Assembly (NCBI GenBank): GCA_018399855.1
Contig: JAGYNX010000018.1
Location: 1 to 15,649 of the forward strand
Source: Spirochaetota bacterium
Lineage (GTDB): Bacteria > Spirochaetota > UBA4802 > UB4802
DNA length: 15,649 bases
Direction: 5' to 3'
Both the position numbers and the translations under genes were made by a program. Under the pieces are notes generated by a model. The model was given only the letters and a program-made list of their open reading frames with translations, was not told the origin of the DNA and made no database searches. Numbering within the stretch: position 1 is the stretch's first letter; the number at the start of each line of letters is the position of its first letter. Shown here in pieces: positions 1 to 7,327 of this stretch.

Positions 1-111
1 ATATGAATGCAACACAATCTTTCAATACAATGGATAATTCGGTGTATTCTGATGGTGACCGTATTAGTTGCTGATCTGAACACAATTAGTGATGCCAGAG
101 AGTTATCCTAT

Positions 112-840
112 ATGATTATGCCCGATGCCAGCAATGTGATGATTTACGGCAGGGGTAGTGATTATTTTGTAGTAAACAGGCAGCATTTTATGAATATGGA
201 AGTAAGAAAGAATATTCAAAAGCTCGCATCCGGGCTGCGCATTGTCAATCCTTCGGATGATCCGGCGGGCTTTGCCGTAGCCGAGAAGATGAAGGCTGTG
301 CTTCAGCAGGTAAAACAGCAGTCGGTGAACGAAGAAGATCTTCGTAACTACATGAAGTTCGTGGAATCTACAATCAAACAGGATTCAACTATTCTTATGA
401 GGATGCGTCAGCTTGTGCTGCGGGCATCGGGGGGTATTCTTAACAGGGATGACAGGGAGCTTGTGCAGTCAGAGATCGATATGATGAAAGACGCCATTGA
501 TCATAATGCCAGGTTTGCGACGTTCAATACCAAAAAGGTCATTCCTGACCTGACTGCAGAAGAACTGGGAGTAGAAAAAGTGAATGTAGTGAACAATCCC
601 GGTGAAGCGATTGAAACAATAGATAACGCAATGAATCGTATCAGGAAAATGCGTTCAAGGCTTGGGGCGCAGGACAATATTCTGAAGATGCGAATACAGG
701 GAAAGCAGTATTATTACATAAACCTGCAGGCAGCGGAAAGTGGTATTCGAGATCTTGATATGGCTTCCGAGATACGCCAGATGATGACCAATAAGACATT
801 GCTGAAGGTGCAGTATGGTATAATATTGTACAATAAGTGA
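112..840 (+). CDS. Divergent compact flagellin-like protein
   Basis: This is a homologue of bacterial flagellin (FlaB/FliC type), which builds the flagellar filament; spirochaete filaments are periplasmic. The N-terminal D0/D1 signature is visible as KLASGLRIVNPSDDPAGFAV, followed by an MRMRQLVLRASGG segment (compare MRELAVQASNG) and a FNTKK stretch. The C-terminal signature is AIETIDNAMNRIRKMRSRLGA followed by NLQAAESGIRDLDMASE. There is no variable D2/D3 domain. About 242 residues result from the ATG at 112, which has a weak AGAGAG at 97-102; canonical flagellin N-termini align best with the ATG at 139. The frame is open back to position 7, right after a stop, but that extension does not resemble flagellin. 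Oddities are the absent MIINHN-like start, AAESG for the usual AAESR, and a bulky C-terminus (LLKVQYGIILYNK) in place of the Ala/Ser/Gln-rich end. It stands alone, convergent with ruvA. Homology is sure; function as a filament subunit is uncertain. Confidence 0.8.
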   Translation: MIMPDASNVMIYGRGSDYFVVNRQHFMNMEVRKNIQKLASGLRIVNPSDDPAGFAVAEKMKAVLQQVKQQSVNEEDLRNYMKFVESTIKQDSTILMRMRQLVLRASGGILNRDDRELVQSEIDMMKDAIDHNARFATFNTKKVIPDLTAEELGVEKVNVVNNPGEAIETIDNAMNRIRKMRSRLGAQDNILKMRIQGKQYYYINLQAAESGIRDLDMASEIRQMMTNKTLLKVQYGIILYNK

Positions 841-862
841 GCTGCTGAATGGTAATATGATG

Positions 863-1450
863 TCAGGAGGATAGATGCTTTAATGCCGTTTTCACCAGCA
901 ATTCTATTCCCGGGGTTGGCTGGGTGGCAAGAATTTCGTCAATGATGGGAATCACCTTCTTCTCTTCGAATCCCAGGGATGTTAATGCTTCAACAGCTTC
1001 GGTTTTCGCTGACGCGGGGGCGATATAGCCCGGTGAAAGTGATTCAAGCTGCTTGATCTTTCTATTCATTTCAAAAAGTAACTTTTCACCCTTACTTTTA
1101 CCAATACCGGGAATTTTAAGAAGCCGGTCAACCTTGTTCAGGTGAACTGATTCAATAAGCTCTCCTATCGTTATTCCTGAAAGTATTGACAGTGCCATGG
1201 AAGGGCCTACACCTGCTATCTGAATAAGGAGGATAAACAATTTCCGTTCCTCTGGTGTTGCAAAACCAAAAAGCCGTATCTGGTCTTCACGAACATGGGT
1301 ATATACATGAAGTATCACTTCATCAGAAGTTACGTTAACGGCTTCATATGTTGAAAATGGAATGTGAAGATGATATCCAACTCCGTGCACGTCCATAATC
1401 ATCTCTGTGGGCCGTATATCTGTTACCGTTCCCCGTAAACGTGAAATCAT
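863..1450 (-). CDS. ruvA: Holliday junction branch migration complex subunit RuvA
   Basis: RuvA binds four-way DNA junctions as a tetramer and loads the RuvB motor for branch migration. At 195 residues the length is normal. The N-terminal OB-fold begins MISRLRG and carries the acidic-pin pair in VREDQ (E55, D56). Two helix-hairpin-helix motifs follow, AGVGPSMALSIL (about 79-90) and PGIGKSKGEKLL (about 114-125). A flexible linker and a C-terminal RuvB-contact domain (about 148-195) complete it. The second HhH reads GKSKGEK where GKKTAER is usual, a mild divergence. The ATG overlaps the ruvC stop by four bases (ATGA), and an AAGG lies just upstream, so translation is probably coupled to ruvC. 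No ruvB follows: the next gene is convergent and 22 bp away, so ruvB must be elsewhere. Confidence 0.97.
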   Translation of the reverse strand: MISRLRGTVTDIRPTEMIMDVHGVGYHLHIPFSTYEAVNVTSDEVILHVYTHVREDQIRLFGFATPEERKLFILLIQIAGVGPSMALSILSGITIGELIESVHLNKVDRLLKIPGIGKSKGEKLLFEMNRKIKQLESLSPGYIAPASAKTEAVEALTSLGFEEKKVIPIIDEILATQPTPGIELLVKTALKHLSS

Positions 1451-1947
1451 AAACCTTTTTTTACACTCCGTAAAATTGTCTTTTGACGATTACTTGACAG
1501 TGAATGACACAGGGCGATGGCCAGCGCATCGGCTGCATCATCAGGTTGTGGCAGCGACTGCAGACCAAGTATTCTCTTTACCATTGTTTGCATCTGCTCT
1601 TTGGGTGCATGGCCATATCCTGTCAAGGCCAGTTTTACCTGGGTTGGGGTATATTCGGCAAAAGGAATGGATTCAAGGCGCAGTGTCAGTAGTATAACAC
1701 CAAGTGATTGAGCCACGTTGATGATGGTCTTTGTATTTCGGGACACGTACAGCTTTTCAATACCACATGATGATGGCTGGTGTTTCATAATTATTGCTGA
1801 CAGGAATTGATGTATTTCAAGCAGCCTGTCTTCAATAGGCATTGAGGGGGACGTTTCTATGACCCCGTATGCGAGCACTTCCATTTCGTTGCCGATAACT
1901 CCCCACCCGCATCTGCCAAAACCAGGATCTATGCCCAGAATGCTCAC
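1447..1947 (-). CDS. ruvC: Crossover junction endodeoxyribonuclease RuvC
   Basis: RuvC is the RNase H-fold resolvase that symmetrically nicks Holliday junctions. All four catalytic acidic residues are visible: D7 in LGIDPG, E64 in GIEKLY, and D137 and D140 in PQPDDAADALAIA. The length of 166 residues is typical. The start is GTG, four-base overlapping the yebC stop as GTGA, with GAGGAG within the last yebC codons as Shine-Dalgarno. The stop overlaps the ruvA ATG in the same way. The yebC-ruvC-ruvA order is a widespread arrangement, so this is a translationally coupled repair cassette. Confidence 0.98.
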   Translation of the reverse strand: MSILGIDPGFGRCGWGVIGNEMEVLAYGVIETSPSMPIEDRLLEIHQFLSAIIMKHQPSSCGIEKLYVSRNTKTIINVAQSLGVILLTLRLESIPFAEYTPTQVKLALTGYGHAPKEQMQTMVKRILGLQSLPQPDDAADALAIALCHSLSSNRQKTILRSVKKGL

Positions 1948-2699
1948 TGCTCCTCGCTTAACTTCGTCATGACCTCGTCAGATATGTCATAATTAGAATA
2001 CACGTTCTGCACATCATCATGTTCATCAAGAAGATCAACTAGTTTCATGCACTGCCGTGCTTTTTGTTCATCAAGGGGAACGTTTGTTTGCGGTACAAAG
2101 GTGATATCATTATATATAACAGGATACTTGATTTTCTTTATAGCGTCCAGAACATCATTGAATGATTCGGGAGGCATGGATACTGTAATGTTGCTGTCCT
2201 CTGTTTTGATATCCTCAATATCATATTCGAGCAGGTTTTCCATAATGTCGTCTTCATTATAGTCTGAACCATCAATGATTATGATGCCCTTCCTGTCAAA
2301 AAGATATGACACACAACCGTTTTCTCCCAGGTTACCGTTGTTCTTGGAAAATATGGTTCGTATTTCAGGCATGGTTCGATTTTTATTATCAGTTAACACG
2401 TCAACCATTATGGCAACACCACCCGGTCCGTATCCTTCATAACGGGTTTCTTCGTAGGTTGAACCGTCAAGTGCGCCGGTACCTTTCTTAATGGCACGCT
2501 CAATATTATCGTTGGGCATGTTGTTCTCACGTGCCTTGTTCACCGCGGTTCGAAGACGTGAATTAGAGTTAAGATCATCCCCACCTTCACGGGCCGAGAC
2601 GGTTATCTCACGTATAAGTTTTGTAAAGATTTTTCCCTTTTTCGCGTCCTGTGATGCCTTGCGATGCTTTATATTTGCCCACTTGGAATGTCCAGCCAT
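1944..2699 (-). CDS. yebC: YebC/PmpR/TACO1 family protein
   Basis: This is a full-length member (251 residues) of the YebC family, beginning with the near-invariant MAGHSKWANIKHRKA and continuing with the RLRTAVNKARENNMP and GYGPGGVAIMVDVLTDN signatures. Members have been described as DNA-binding regulators (PmpR). More recently bacterial and mitochondrial (TACO1) members have been implicated in helping ribosomes translate proline-rich stretches; which role applies here cannot be read from sequence. The ATG is preceded by AGAGGT about 5 bases upstream. The stop overlaps the ruvC GTG. The 61-bp gap to the TPR gene holds an imperfect ACTGC/GCAGT dyad but no convincing promoter. Confidence 0.96.
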   Translation of the reverse strand: MAGHSKWANIKHRKASQDAKKGKIFTKLIREITVSAREGGDDLNSNSRLRTAVNKARENNMPNDNIERAIKKGTGALDGSTYEETRYEGYGPGGVAIMVDVLTDNKNRTMPEIRTIFSKNNGNLGENGCVSYLFDRKGIIIIDGSDYNEDDIMENLLEYDIEDIKTEDSNITVSMPPESFNDVLDAIKKIKYPVIYNDITFVPQTNVPLDEQKARQCMKLVDLLDEHDDVQNVYSNYDISDEVMTKLSEEQ

Positions 2700-2760
2700 G
2701 TAATACCTCTGTTAAAAAATTATTCACTGCCAATCAACAAGCAGTAAATGGTAGCAATAT

Positions 2761-4062
2761 TCAATACCCGCGTTGAATTTTCAACTGTAATTTTGATATT
2801 TTTACGCGAGCTTCACGGGGACGATATGCCATGTCAAGTGCTTTACGGTACCACCTGAGGGCATCATCCAGTTGTCCAAGGTGCTCATGAGCATCAGCCA
2901 TATTCCAGAGAACCTTACCCGGGTTCAGCTTTTCCAGTTCATGCTGTTTCAACCGTAATGACAGTTGTTTTTTTGCTAGTTCTTCTTCTGCGTATTCGTA
3001 ATCGTTATACGCATTGTAATTACGGTTTTTCAGTAAAGAAGCTTTTATTGAGTTTATTTTTTTCTTTAATTGGGTTATTTCTGATTCATGCCTGGATATG
3101 TCTTTTCTCAACTTTTCCTGGTAGTTGAATGTACGCATGTAGTAACTGATGGCTTTTTTGAACTTGAGATCACTTGTATAAATATCGCCGCTGTATTCAA
3201 GAGATTTCGCACGACGATATATATCATCTTCAGGTAATAGCGCAAGGGCTGTATCGAAAGATTTCAGGGCCAGCTGATGATTACCGGTTCGGGTATAGCA
3301 AAGGGTTCCCAGTGCGAAATGAATGTGGTGATCATTTGGTTGTGCTGCCAGGTATTTTTCGTAATATTTTACGGTTTCAAGGTATTTGCCCAGCTCACTA
3401 TTTAAATTGGCCAGTGTAAGATAAATACTGTTGTCATCAAGTGCTGTGTCCATGGATTCTACATAGCGTTGTAGATGATATATGGCCCTTTTTTTATAAC
3501 CTGTTCCTGCAAGTGAACGACCAAGTTCCAGTGAATACTTGTAATTTTCAGGCTGAAGTTCATATGCTGTTTCAAGGGCGGCATGATAGGCCCTTGTGTC
3601 CCCTGTTTCTTTATATGTCTGGGATATCTGGTAGTACACACCGTGGTCTTCTTCAGGCTTGAGTGTTCGGTACCTGAGAGACTGGGATAAGTGATTTAAC
3701 GCCCTGTCATGCTCATTCAGTTTTCGGGCACAAATCCCGGCATTATAATGAAGGGCGAATAGTTCGGGGTTTTCCTCGATAAAAAAAGGTTCTGCCTTTC
3801 GCAGGGTGAATAGTTTTTCGAGGTCGATATTCTTTTCTGTTTGTCGAACGGATATGAAATCAGTTGGTATTCGTTTATCCAGAACCCTGTCGGCATATGC
3901 TGTTTGAAGGGTTTGCTCCAGTTGATCCAGGGCTTCCTGGTACTGGCTATTTTTCATCAATTGCCTGTAACCAGTTGATGCATCCTGCGAATATGAGATC
4001 GACCCATACGCAAACAGGAATACGGCCAGGATGATGCTGGTTGTATTCAGCTTAATATTCAT
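2761..4062 (-). CDS. Exported tetratricopeptide-repeat protein
   Basis: I do not recognise a named family beyond TPR. Starting from the ATG at 4062, residues 1 to about 25 (MNIKLNTTSIILAVFLFAYG, then SISYS/Q) form a plausible Sec signal peptide, predicting periplasmic or envelope location. Roughly six to eight TPR-like helix pairs follow; the clearest include KYLETVKYYEKYLAAQPND, QLALKSFDTALALLPED and the C-terminal QLDDALRWYRKALDMA. Between the last two lies a Lys/Glu-rich predicted coiled coil (about residues 315-385). Such proteins are usually scaffolds for envelope or motility complexes, which is inference here. The frame extends to a GTG at 4158, but that extension is not signal-peptide-like. 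No good Shine-Dalgarno precedes the ATG, so initiation may be weak. Confidence 0.85.
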   Translation of the reverse strand: MNIKLNTTSIILAVFLFAYGSISYSQDASTGYRQLMKNSQYQEALDQLEQTLQTAYADRVLDKRIPTDFISVRQTEKNIDLEKLFTLRKAEPFFIEENPELFALHYNAGICARKLNEHDRALNHLSQSLRYRTLKPEEDHGVYYQISQTYKETGDTRAYHAALETAYELQPENYKYSLELGRSLAGTGYKKRAIYHLQRYVESMDTALDDNSIYLTLANLNSELGKYLETVKYYEKYLAAQPNDHHIHFALGTLCYTRTGNHQLALKSFDTALALLPEDDIYRRAKSLEYSGDIYTSDLKFKKAISYYMRTFNYQEKLRKDISRHESEITQLKKKINSIKASLLKNRNYNAYNDYEYAEEELAKKQLSLRLKQHELEKLNPGKVLWNMADAHEHLGQLDDALRWYRKALDMAYRPREARVKISKLQLKIQRGY

Positions 4063-4124
4063 ATTACTAGTATCGGTTAATAAATGGAGATTTTTATCGA
4101 ATAATGAGCCACTTCCATCGACAC

Positions 4125-4152
4125 CACGATACCGGTGAAATATTCTATCGTG
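4125..4152. repeat. 7-bp inverted repeat between pth and TPR gene
   Basis: CACGATA (4125-4131) and TATCGTG (4146-4152) form a perfect 7-bp inverted repeat around a 14-nt spacer, in the 128-bp gap (4063-4190) between the pth stop and the TPR start. No T-run follows on the minus strand, so it is not an obvious intrinsic terminator. It could be an operator, an RNA stem, or chance. I see no convincing promoter in this gap. Confidence 0.3.
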
Positions 4153-4190
4153 ATACACCGCGGAATGGCTTCTGTCCTGAAAGAAATATA

Positions 4191-4805
4191 TTATCGACGA
4201 ATTCTGATTTTGCGAACCTGTCGCTTCTTGACTTTTGGCGCGCCTTCAGGATTAAATTTCTCCTGAACTTCTTCGGTTGGATGCGTGATGAGCATGCGTA
4301 CTACATCTTCCGACTTGTTGAGTACATCGATTAATATGAGGTTTTCCTCCATGGGAAAGTCTTTCAGGAGGTGTTCTTCCATGGTTTTTCCTTCTTCGGG
4401 CTGCCCCACACCGATACGCACCTTGGCAAACCGGTCAGATTTCAATGCCCGTGTCATGGACAGGATACCAGGATGTGTCAACTTTGAATAGATGGTGTCT
4501 ATTCGAACATCGCCTACGGGTAATGAAGGGTCTTCAAGAACGCAGATAATATCTTTTACATTGATTCGTAGAAAAGACGCAATATACAATACTGATTCGC
4601 CGATAAGATTGACGAATGTCTGCGGTTTAAGCAGAACTACCTCTTCTCCATCAATTGTTCCCCGTCCGATGAGAGACTTTTTCTTTTTTACCCGTATATC
4701 AATGTTTTCGTTGTTGCCGAGAATATCGACTACCTTAAAGCCGATATTCTGACGGTTGTTAAAGTATTCCTCTCCTGGATTTCCAAAGCCTACAATGAGT
4801 TTCAA
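4191..4805 (-). CDS. pth: Peptidyl-tRNA hydrolase homologue with altered active site
   Basis: The fold and locus are those of Pth, which frees stalled peptidyl-tRNAs. It starts KLIVGFGNPGEEY and keeps the substrate-binding Asn of GNPG (N9), TFVNLIGES (N66, compare TFMNLSG), LRINVKDII and KVRIGVG. The residues that define catalysis are changed. The general-base His of TRHN is Gln (Q19 in NNRQN). The Asp of HDELDLP is Glu (E91 in VLEDPSLP). In the GGHNG loop the glycines are gone and His-Asn is His-Pro (H111, P112 in LTHPG). The C-terminus ends in a basic tail (KVKKRQVRKIRIRR). The start is TTG, preceded by AAGGGGTGAT, nearly the full anti-Shine-Dalgarno complement. It lies just after rplY, the normal pth neighbour. 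Homology is certain; hydrolase activity is doubtful, and it may be an RNA-binding pseudoenzyme. Confidence 0.9.
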   Translation of the reverse strand: MKLIVGFGNPGEEYFNNRQNIGFKVVDILGNNENIDIRVKKKKSLIGRGTIDGEEVVLLKPQTFVNLIGESVLYIASFLRINVKDIICVLEDPSLPVGDVRIDTIYSKLTHPGILSMTRALKSDRFAKVRIGVGQPEEGKTMEEHLLKDFPMEENLILIDVLNKSEDVVRMLITHPTEEVQEKFNPEGAPKVKKRQVRKIRIRR

Positions 4806-4841
4806 AGAAACATCACCCCTTTTTCATATTTTTAGAGGAGT

Positions 4842-4861
4842 ACGGCAGGTAGTACTGCCGT
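4842..4861 (-). repeat. 7-bp stem-loop between rplY and pth
   Basis: ACGGCAG and CTGCCGT pair perfectly around a 6-nt loop and begin at the last base of the rplY stop codon. On the minus strand the stem is followed by ACTCCTCT rather than a T-run, so it is unlikely to be a strong intrinsic terminator. It may stabilise the rplY 3' end or partly attenuate transcription into pth. Confidence 0.45.
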
Positions 4862-5529
4862 TACTCCTTCTCTTCTGCATCGCTTTCTGCGGCACCTTCG
4901 CCAGCTTCAGCCGTTTCAGCAGCTTCTTCGCCTTCTGCAAGTTCTTCTGCTTCTTCTTCTTCAGACGGCATGTGCGGTGCAACACAGGTAACAATAACCT
5001 GATCTTCACTTACCAGAAAGGTTAAAGAATCCTTTGCTTCAAGATCACGTACATATATTGAGTCGCCAATTTCCAGATTTGTTACATCTATTTCAATCTT
5101 TTCTGGCATATCAACGGGAAGCACCTCTATTGACAGCTCTCGTTCAATAACCTCGAGAACTCCACCCATCCTTTCACCTGCCGCAGAACCGACAAATTCA
5201 AGGTGTACGGATGTCTGAATTGCTTCACCGGCGGTAATCTTGTAAAAGTCAACGTGAAGGACGTCTTCATTTACTGGATTCCTCTGATAATCTTTGACAA
5301 ATGCTTTTACTTTTTTGCCGGGATCATCCGGGAAGACAAGATCTATCAGCACACTTTCGGTGATATACCCTTTAAACAGGTTATTAAAATCCCGTGTTGG
5401 TATCTTGATTGATTCCGCTTCACCATGTGAATATACTACGGATGGTATAAAACCTGCCTTTCTTAATCGATGACTGGCATTTTTGCCGAATTCAGTTCTC
5501 GGCATAACTGTCAATGTGTTACTCTGCAT
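4861..5529 (-). CDS. rplY: Large ribosomal subunit protein bL25/general stress protein CTC
   Basis: bL25 binds 5S rRNA in the large ribosomal subunit. This is the long CTC form of 222 residues, with an N-terminal L25 domain (about 1-95; RTEFGKNASHRLRKAGFIPS, then DFNNLF and HVDFYKI) and a C-terminal TL5/CTC beta domain (about 96-190). The end (about 193-222) is a low-complexity Glu/Ala tail, as seen in many CTC proteins. A good Shine-Dalgarno (GAGAGG, about 5 bases upstream) precedes the ATG. It lies 41 bp after prs and upstream of pth, the standard prs-rplY-pth order. A TTTAG/CTAAA mini-dyad lies in the prs-rplY gap but is too small to call. Confidence 0.96.
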   Translation of the reverse strand: MQSNTLTVMPRTEFGKNASHRLRKAGFIPSVVYSHGEAESIKIPTRDFNNLFKGYITESVLIDLVFPDDPGKKVKAFVKDYQRNPVNEDVLHVDFYKITAGEAIQTSVHLEFVGSAAGERMGGVLEVIERELSIEVLPVDMPEKIEIDVTNLEIGDSIYVRDLEAKDSLTFLVSEDQVIVTCVAPHMPSEEEEAEELAEGEEAAETAEAGEGAAESDAEEKE

Positions 5530-5570
5530 AGTGTCCTCTCTTGCTTCACTTTAGTATACGCTAAATATGT

Positions 5571-6530
5571 TTAATTGTCAAAACTTTTAATAAACAACGA
5601 ACTTACAGATTCACCGTTATGAATTCTACGAATAGCCTCTCCGAAGAGCGGTGCCATGGATAAAATGGTCATATTCGGTAAAACTTTCTCTTCAGGAATT
5701 GCGATAGTATTTGTGACAACGATTTCCTTGAAGTCTGCTTTTTTCAATCGTTCAGATGCTGTATCAGAAAGAACCGCGTGTGTGGATACGCAGTATATAT
5801 CTCTTGCATTGAGATCACGCAATGCCCTTGCTGCACCTGTAATGGAACCGGCGGTATCAATCATATCATCGATGAGGATGCAGTCATGACCCTTTACGTT
5901 TACCTCGCCAATAACATTCATAACCTCTGATTCGTTGGCAACCGGGCGCCGCTTGTCAACGATGGCCAGCTCCGCGTTCAGATTTTTTGCCAGGAACCGG
6001 GCCCTCTCGGTACCACCCGTATCAGGTGATACTACAGTGGGCTCATGCAGGTTCAATGATTTCAGGTAATCGATCATCAGTGGTGAACCGAAGAGATTGT
6101 CCACGGGTATGTCAAAAAAGCCCTGTATCTGGTCTGAATGCAGCTCCATGGTAAGTACCCTGTCCACCCCCACAGATTGCAGCAGGTTTGCCACCACCTT
6201 TGCTGAAATGGGTACCCGCGGCTCAACTTTTCTGTCCTGTCGTGCGTATCCATAATAGGGTATTACGATGGTTATCCGCTGTGCCGAAGCCCGCATGGCG
6301 GCATCAACCATAAGAAGCAGCTCCATCAGGTTATCGTTCGCGGGAAAACTTGTTGATTGTACGATAAAGGTATCAACACCACGTACATTTTCACCGATCT
6401 TGATGGATATTTCACCATCCTTGAATTTACGAAGCTCCGTTTCAGACAGCTCAATACCCAGGTATTCTGCGATTTCCTGCGCAAGAACCCTGTTTGACGA
6501 TCCTGAAAATAATTTCATGGGTATATTCAT
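5571..6530 (-). CDS. prs: Ribose-phosphate pyrophosphokinase (PRPP synthase)
   Basis: This cytoplasmic enzyme makes PRPP from ribose 5-phosphate and ATP for purine, pyrimidine, His, Trp and NAD synthesis. The 319-residue length and motifs fit class I Prs: FKDGE (36-40), the catalytic flexible loop YGYARQDRK (93-101), ELHSDQIQGFFD (129-140), SPDTGG (168-173), DKRR (192-195) and the PRPP-binding loop LIDDMIDTAGS (219-229). SPDTGGTERAR replaces the commoner PDVGGVVRAR, a modest variation. The first ATG is chosen over an internal one at codon 5 because AAGG sits about 9 bases upstream. It begins 27 bp after glmU and is probably cotranscribed with it. Confidence 0.97.
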   Translation of the reverse strand: MNIPMKLFSGSSNRVLAQEIAEYLGIELSETELRKFKDGEISIKIGENVRGVDTFIVQSTSFPANDNLMELLLMVDAAMRASAQRITIVIPYYGYARQDRKVEPRVPISAKVVANLLQSVGVDRVLTMELHSDQIQGFFDIPVDNLFGSPLMIDYLKSLNLHEPTVVSPDTGGTERARFLAKNLNAELAIVDKRRPVANESEVMNVIGEVNVKGHDCILIDDMIDTAGSITGAARALRDLNARDIYCVSTHAVLSDTASERLKKADFKEIVVTNTIAIPEEKVLPNMTILSMAPLFGEAIRRIHNGESVSSLFIKSFDN

Positions 6531-6557
6531 TAAACAGTTACCTTCTTCACGAAATGA

Positions 6558-7286
6558 TTACGTTTGAATGATGCTCTCAAGGTATTCAAGATCTTCCCGT
6601 GAGTTTATGCCGCTTCCTTCCACTGGGTCCTCAAGGGTCACCAATGCTACTTTCTGCCTGTTATTACGTATATACTGCAGCGCGTCGGGCAGGTAATACT
6701 CTCCCTGGGCGTTATCAGTATTTATATTCGCAAGACCATTAAAAAGGTCCTGCGCATTAAACACGTAAGTGCCTGTATTCACTTCATTAATTGATCGAAT
6801 ATCTTTAGATGCGTCTTTATGTTCCACGATACGGCTGAGATATCCTGAATCATTCCTCACTATTCGGCCATAACCCGTTGGATCATCAACTACCATGGTA
6901 AGAACCACCGCCCCCACTGAAGGATCATCGGCAGTTTCAACCAGGGCGCGAAAAGTGCCTGGTCGTATCAGCGGCACATCGCCGCATGCAACAAGCACGT
7001 TCTCATCATAATCCTTTAATGCGGACCGGGCCTGCATTACCGCGTGGCCCGTGCCAAGCTGTTCATGCTGCCATACACAGGTGACGGTATTCCCTACGGC
7101 TTGTTGTACCTGTGATCCCTCGTAACCGATCACAACCACCATCTCGCTGATGCCCGCCTCTTTTATATTATCAAGAACATGCTGTATAAGAGGCTTCCCC
7201 GAGAGAGGATGCAGAACCTTGGGGAGACTGGATTTCATCCGTACTCCTTTCCCGGCCGCAAGAATTATTGCCTTCTGTGTGCTGAT
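6558..7286 (-). CDS. glmU: Single-domain GlmU-type UDP-GlcNAc pyrophosphorylase, probable ATC start
   Basis: The enzyme transfers UMP from UTP to GlcNAc-1-phosphate, giving UDP-GlcNAc for peptidoglycan and lipopolysaccharide. Counting from the ATC at 7286, the motifs are AIILAAGKGVRM (6-17), PKVLH (22-26), QLGTGHA, GDVPL (D103), GYGRIV, IVEHKDAS (E155), NEVNTGTYVF (N170) and a closing VEGSGINSRED (N228). The protein ends at the linker helix (about 242 residues), so the left-handed beta-helix acetyltransferase half of bifunctional GlmU is absent. The first ATG in frame (7238) would remove LAAGKG, which binds the nucleotide. Between it and the upstream stop (7304-7302) there is no ATG, GTG or TTG. 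GGAG (7298-7295) lies 8 bases before ATC (7286-7284), so ATC is the likely start unless the sequence has an error. Confidence 0.9.
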   Translation of the reverse strand: MSTQKAIILAAGKGVRMKSSLPKVLHPLSGKPLIQHVLDNIKEAGISEMVVVIGYEGSQVQQAVGNTVTCVWQHEQLGTGHAVMQARSALKDYDENVLVACGDVPLIRPGTFRALVETADDPSVGAVVLTMVVDDPTGYGRIVRNDSGYLSRIVEHKDASKDIRSINEVNTGTYVFNAQDLFNGLANINTDNAQGEYYLPDALQYIRNNRQKVALVTLEDPVEGSGINSREDLEYLESIIQT

Positions 7287-7327
7287 AGTCGTTTCTCCAC
7301 TTTAATGTTTAATATAATTGAGTATAT

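Noticed and set aside
7..111. N-terminal extension of the flagellin-like frame with a hydrophobic stretch that could be a signal peptide
   Set aside because: It begins directly after a stop, lacks a visible ribosome site and a proper basic n-region, and flagellins have no Sec signal peptide. The flagellin homology starts later. I see nothing else definite in 1-111.
1407..1697. Plus-strand open frame of 96 codons across ruvA and ruvC
   Set aside because: It is antisense to conserved catalytic regions of RuvC and has no family resemblance.
2700..2760. ACTGC/GCAGT dyad between yebC and the TPR gene as a terminator or promoter
   Set aside because: The stem is only 5 bp with a 10-nt loop and no adjacent T-run; the AATAAT nearby lacks a matching -35.
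4063..4158. GTG-initiated 32-residue extension of the TPR protein
   Set aside because: It would bury an evident signal peptide that begins at the ATG at 4062.
6558..7238. glmU starting at the internal ATG 7238
   Set aside because: It would remove LAAGKG, which is encoded intact just upstream and is required for nucleotide binding in this family.
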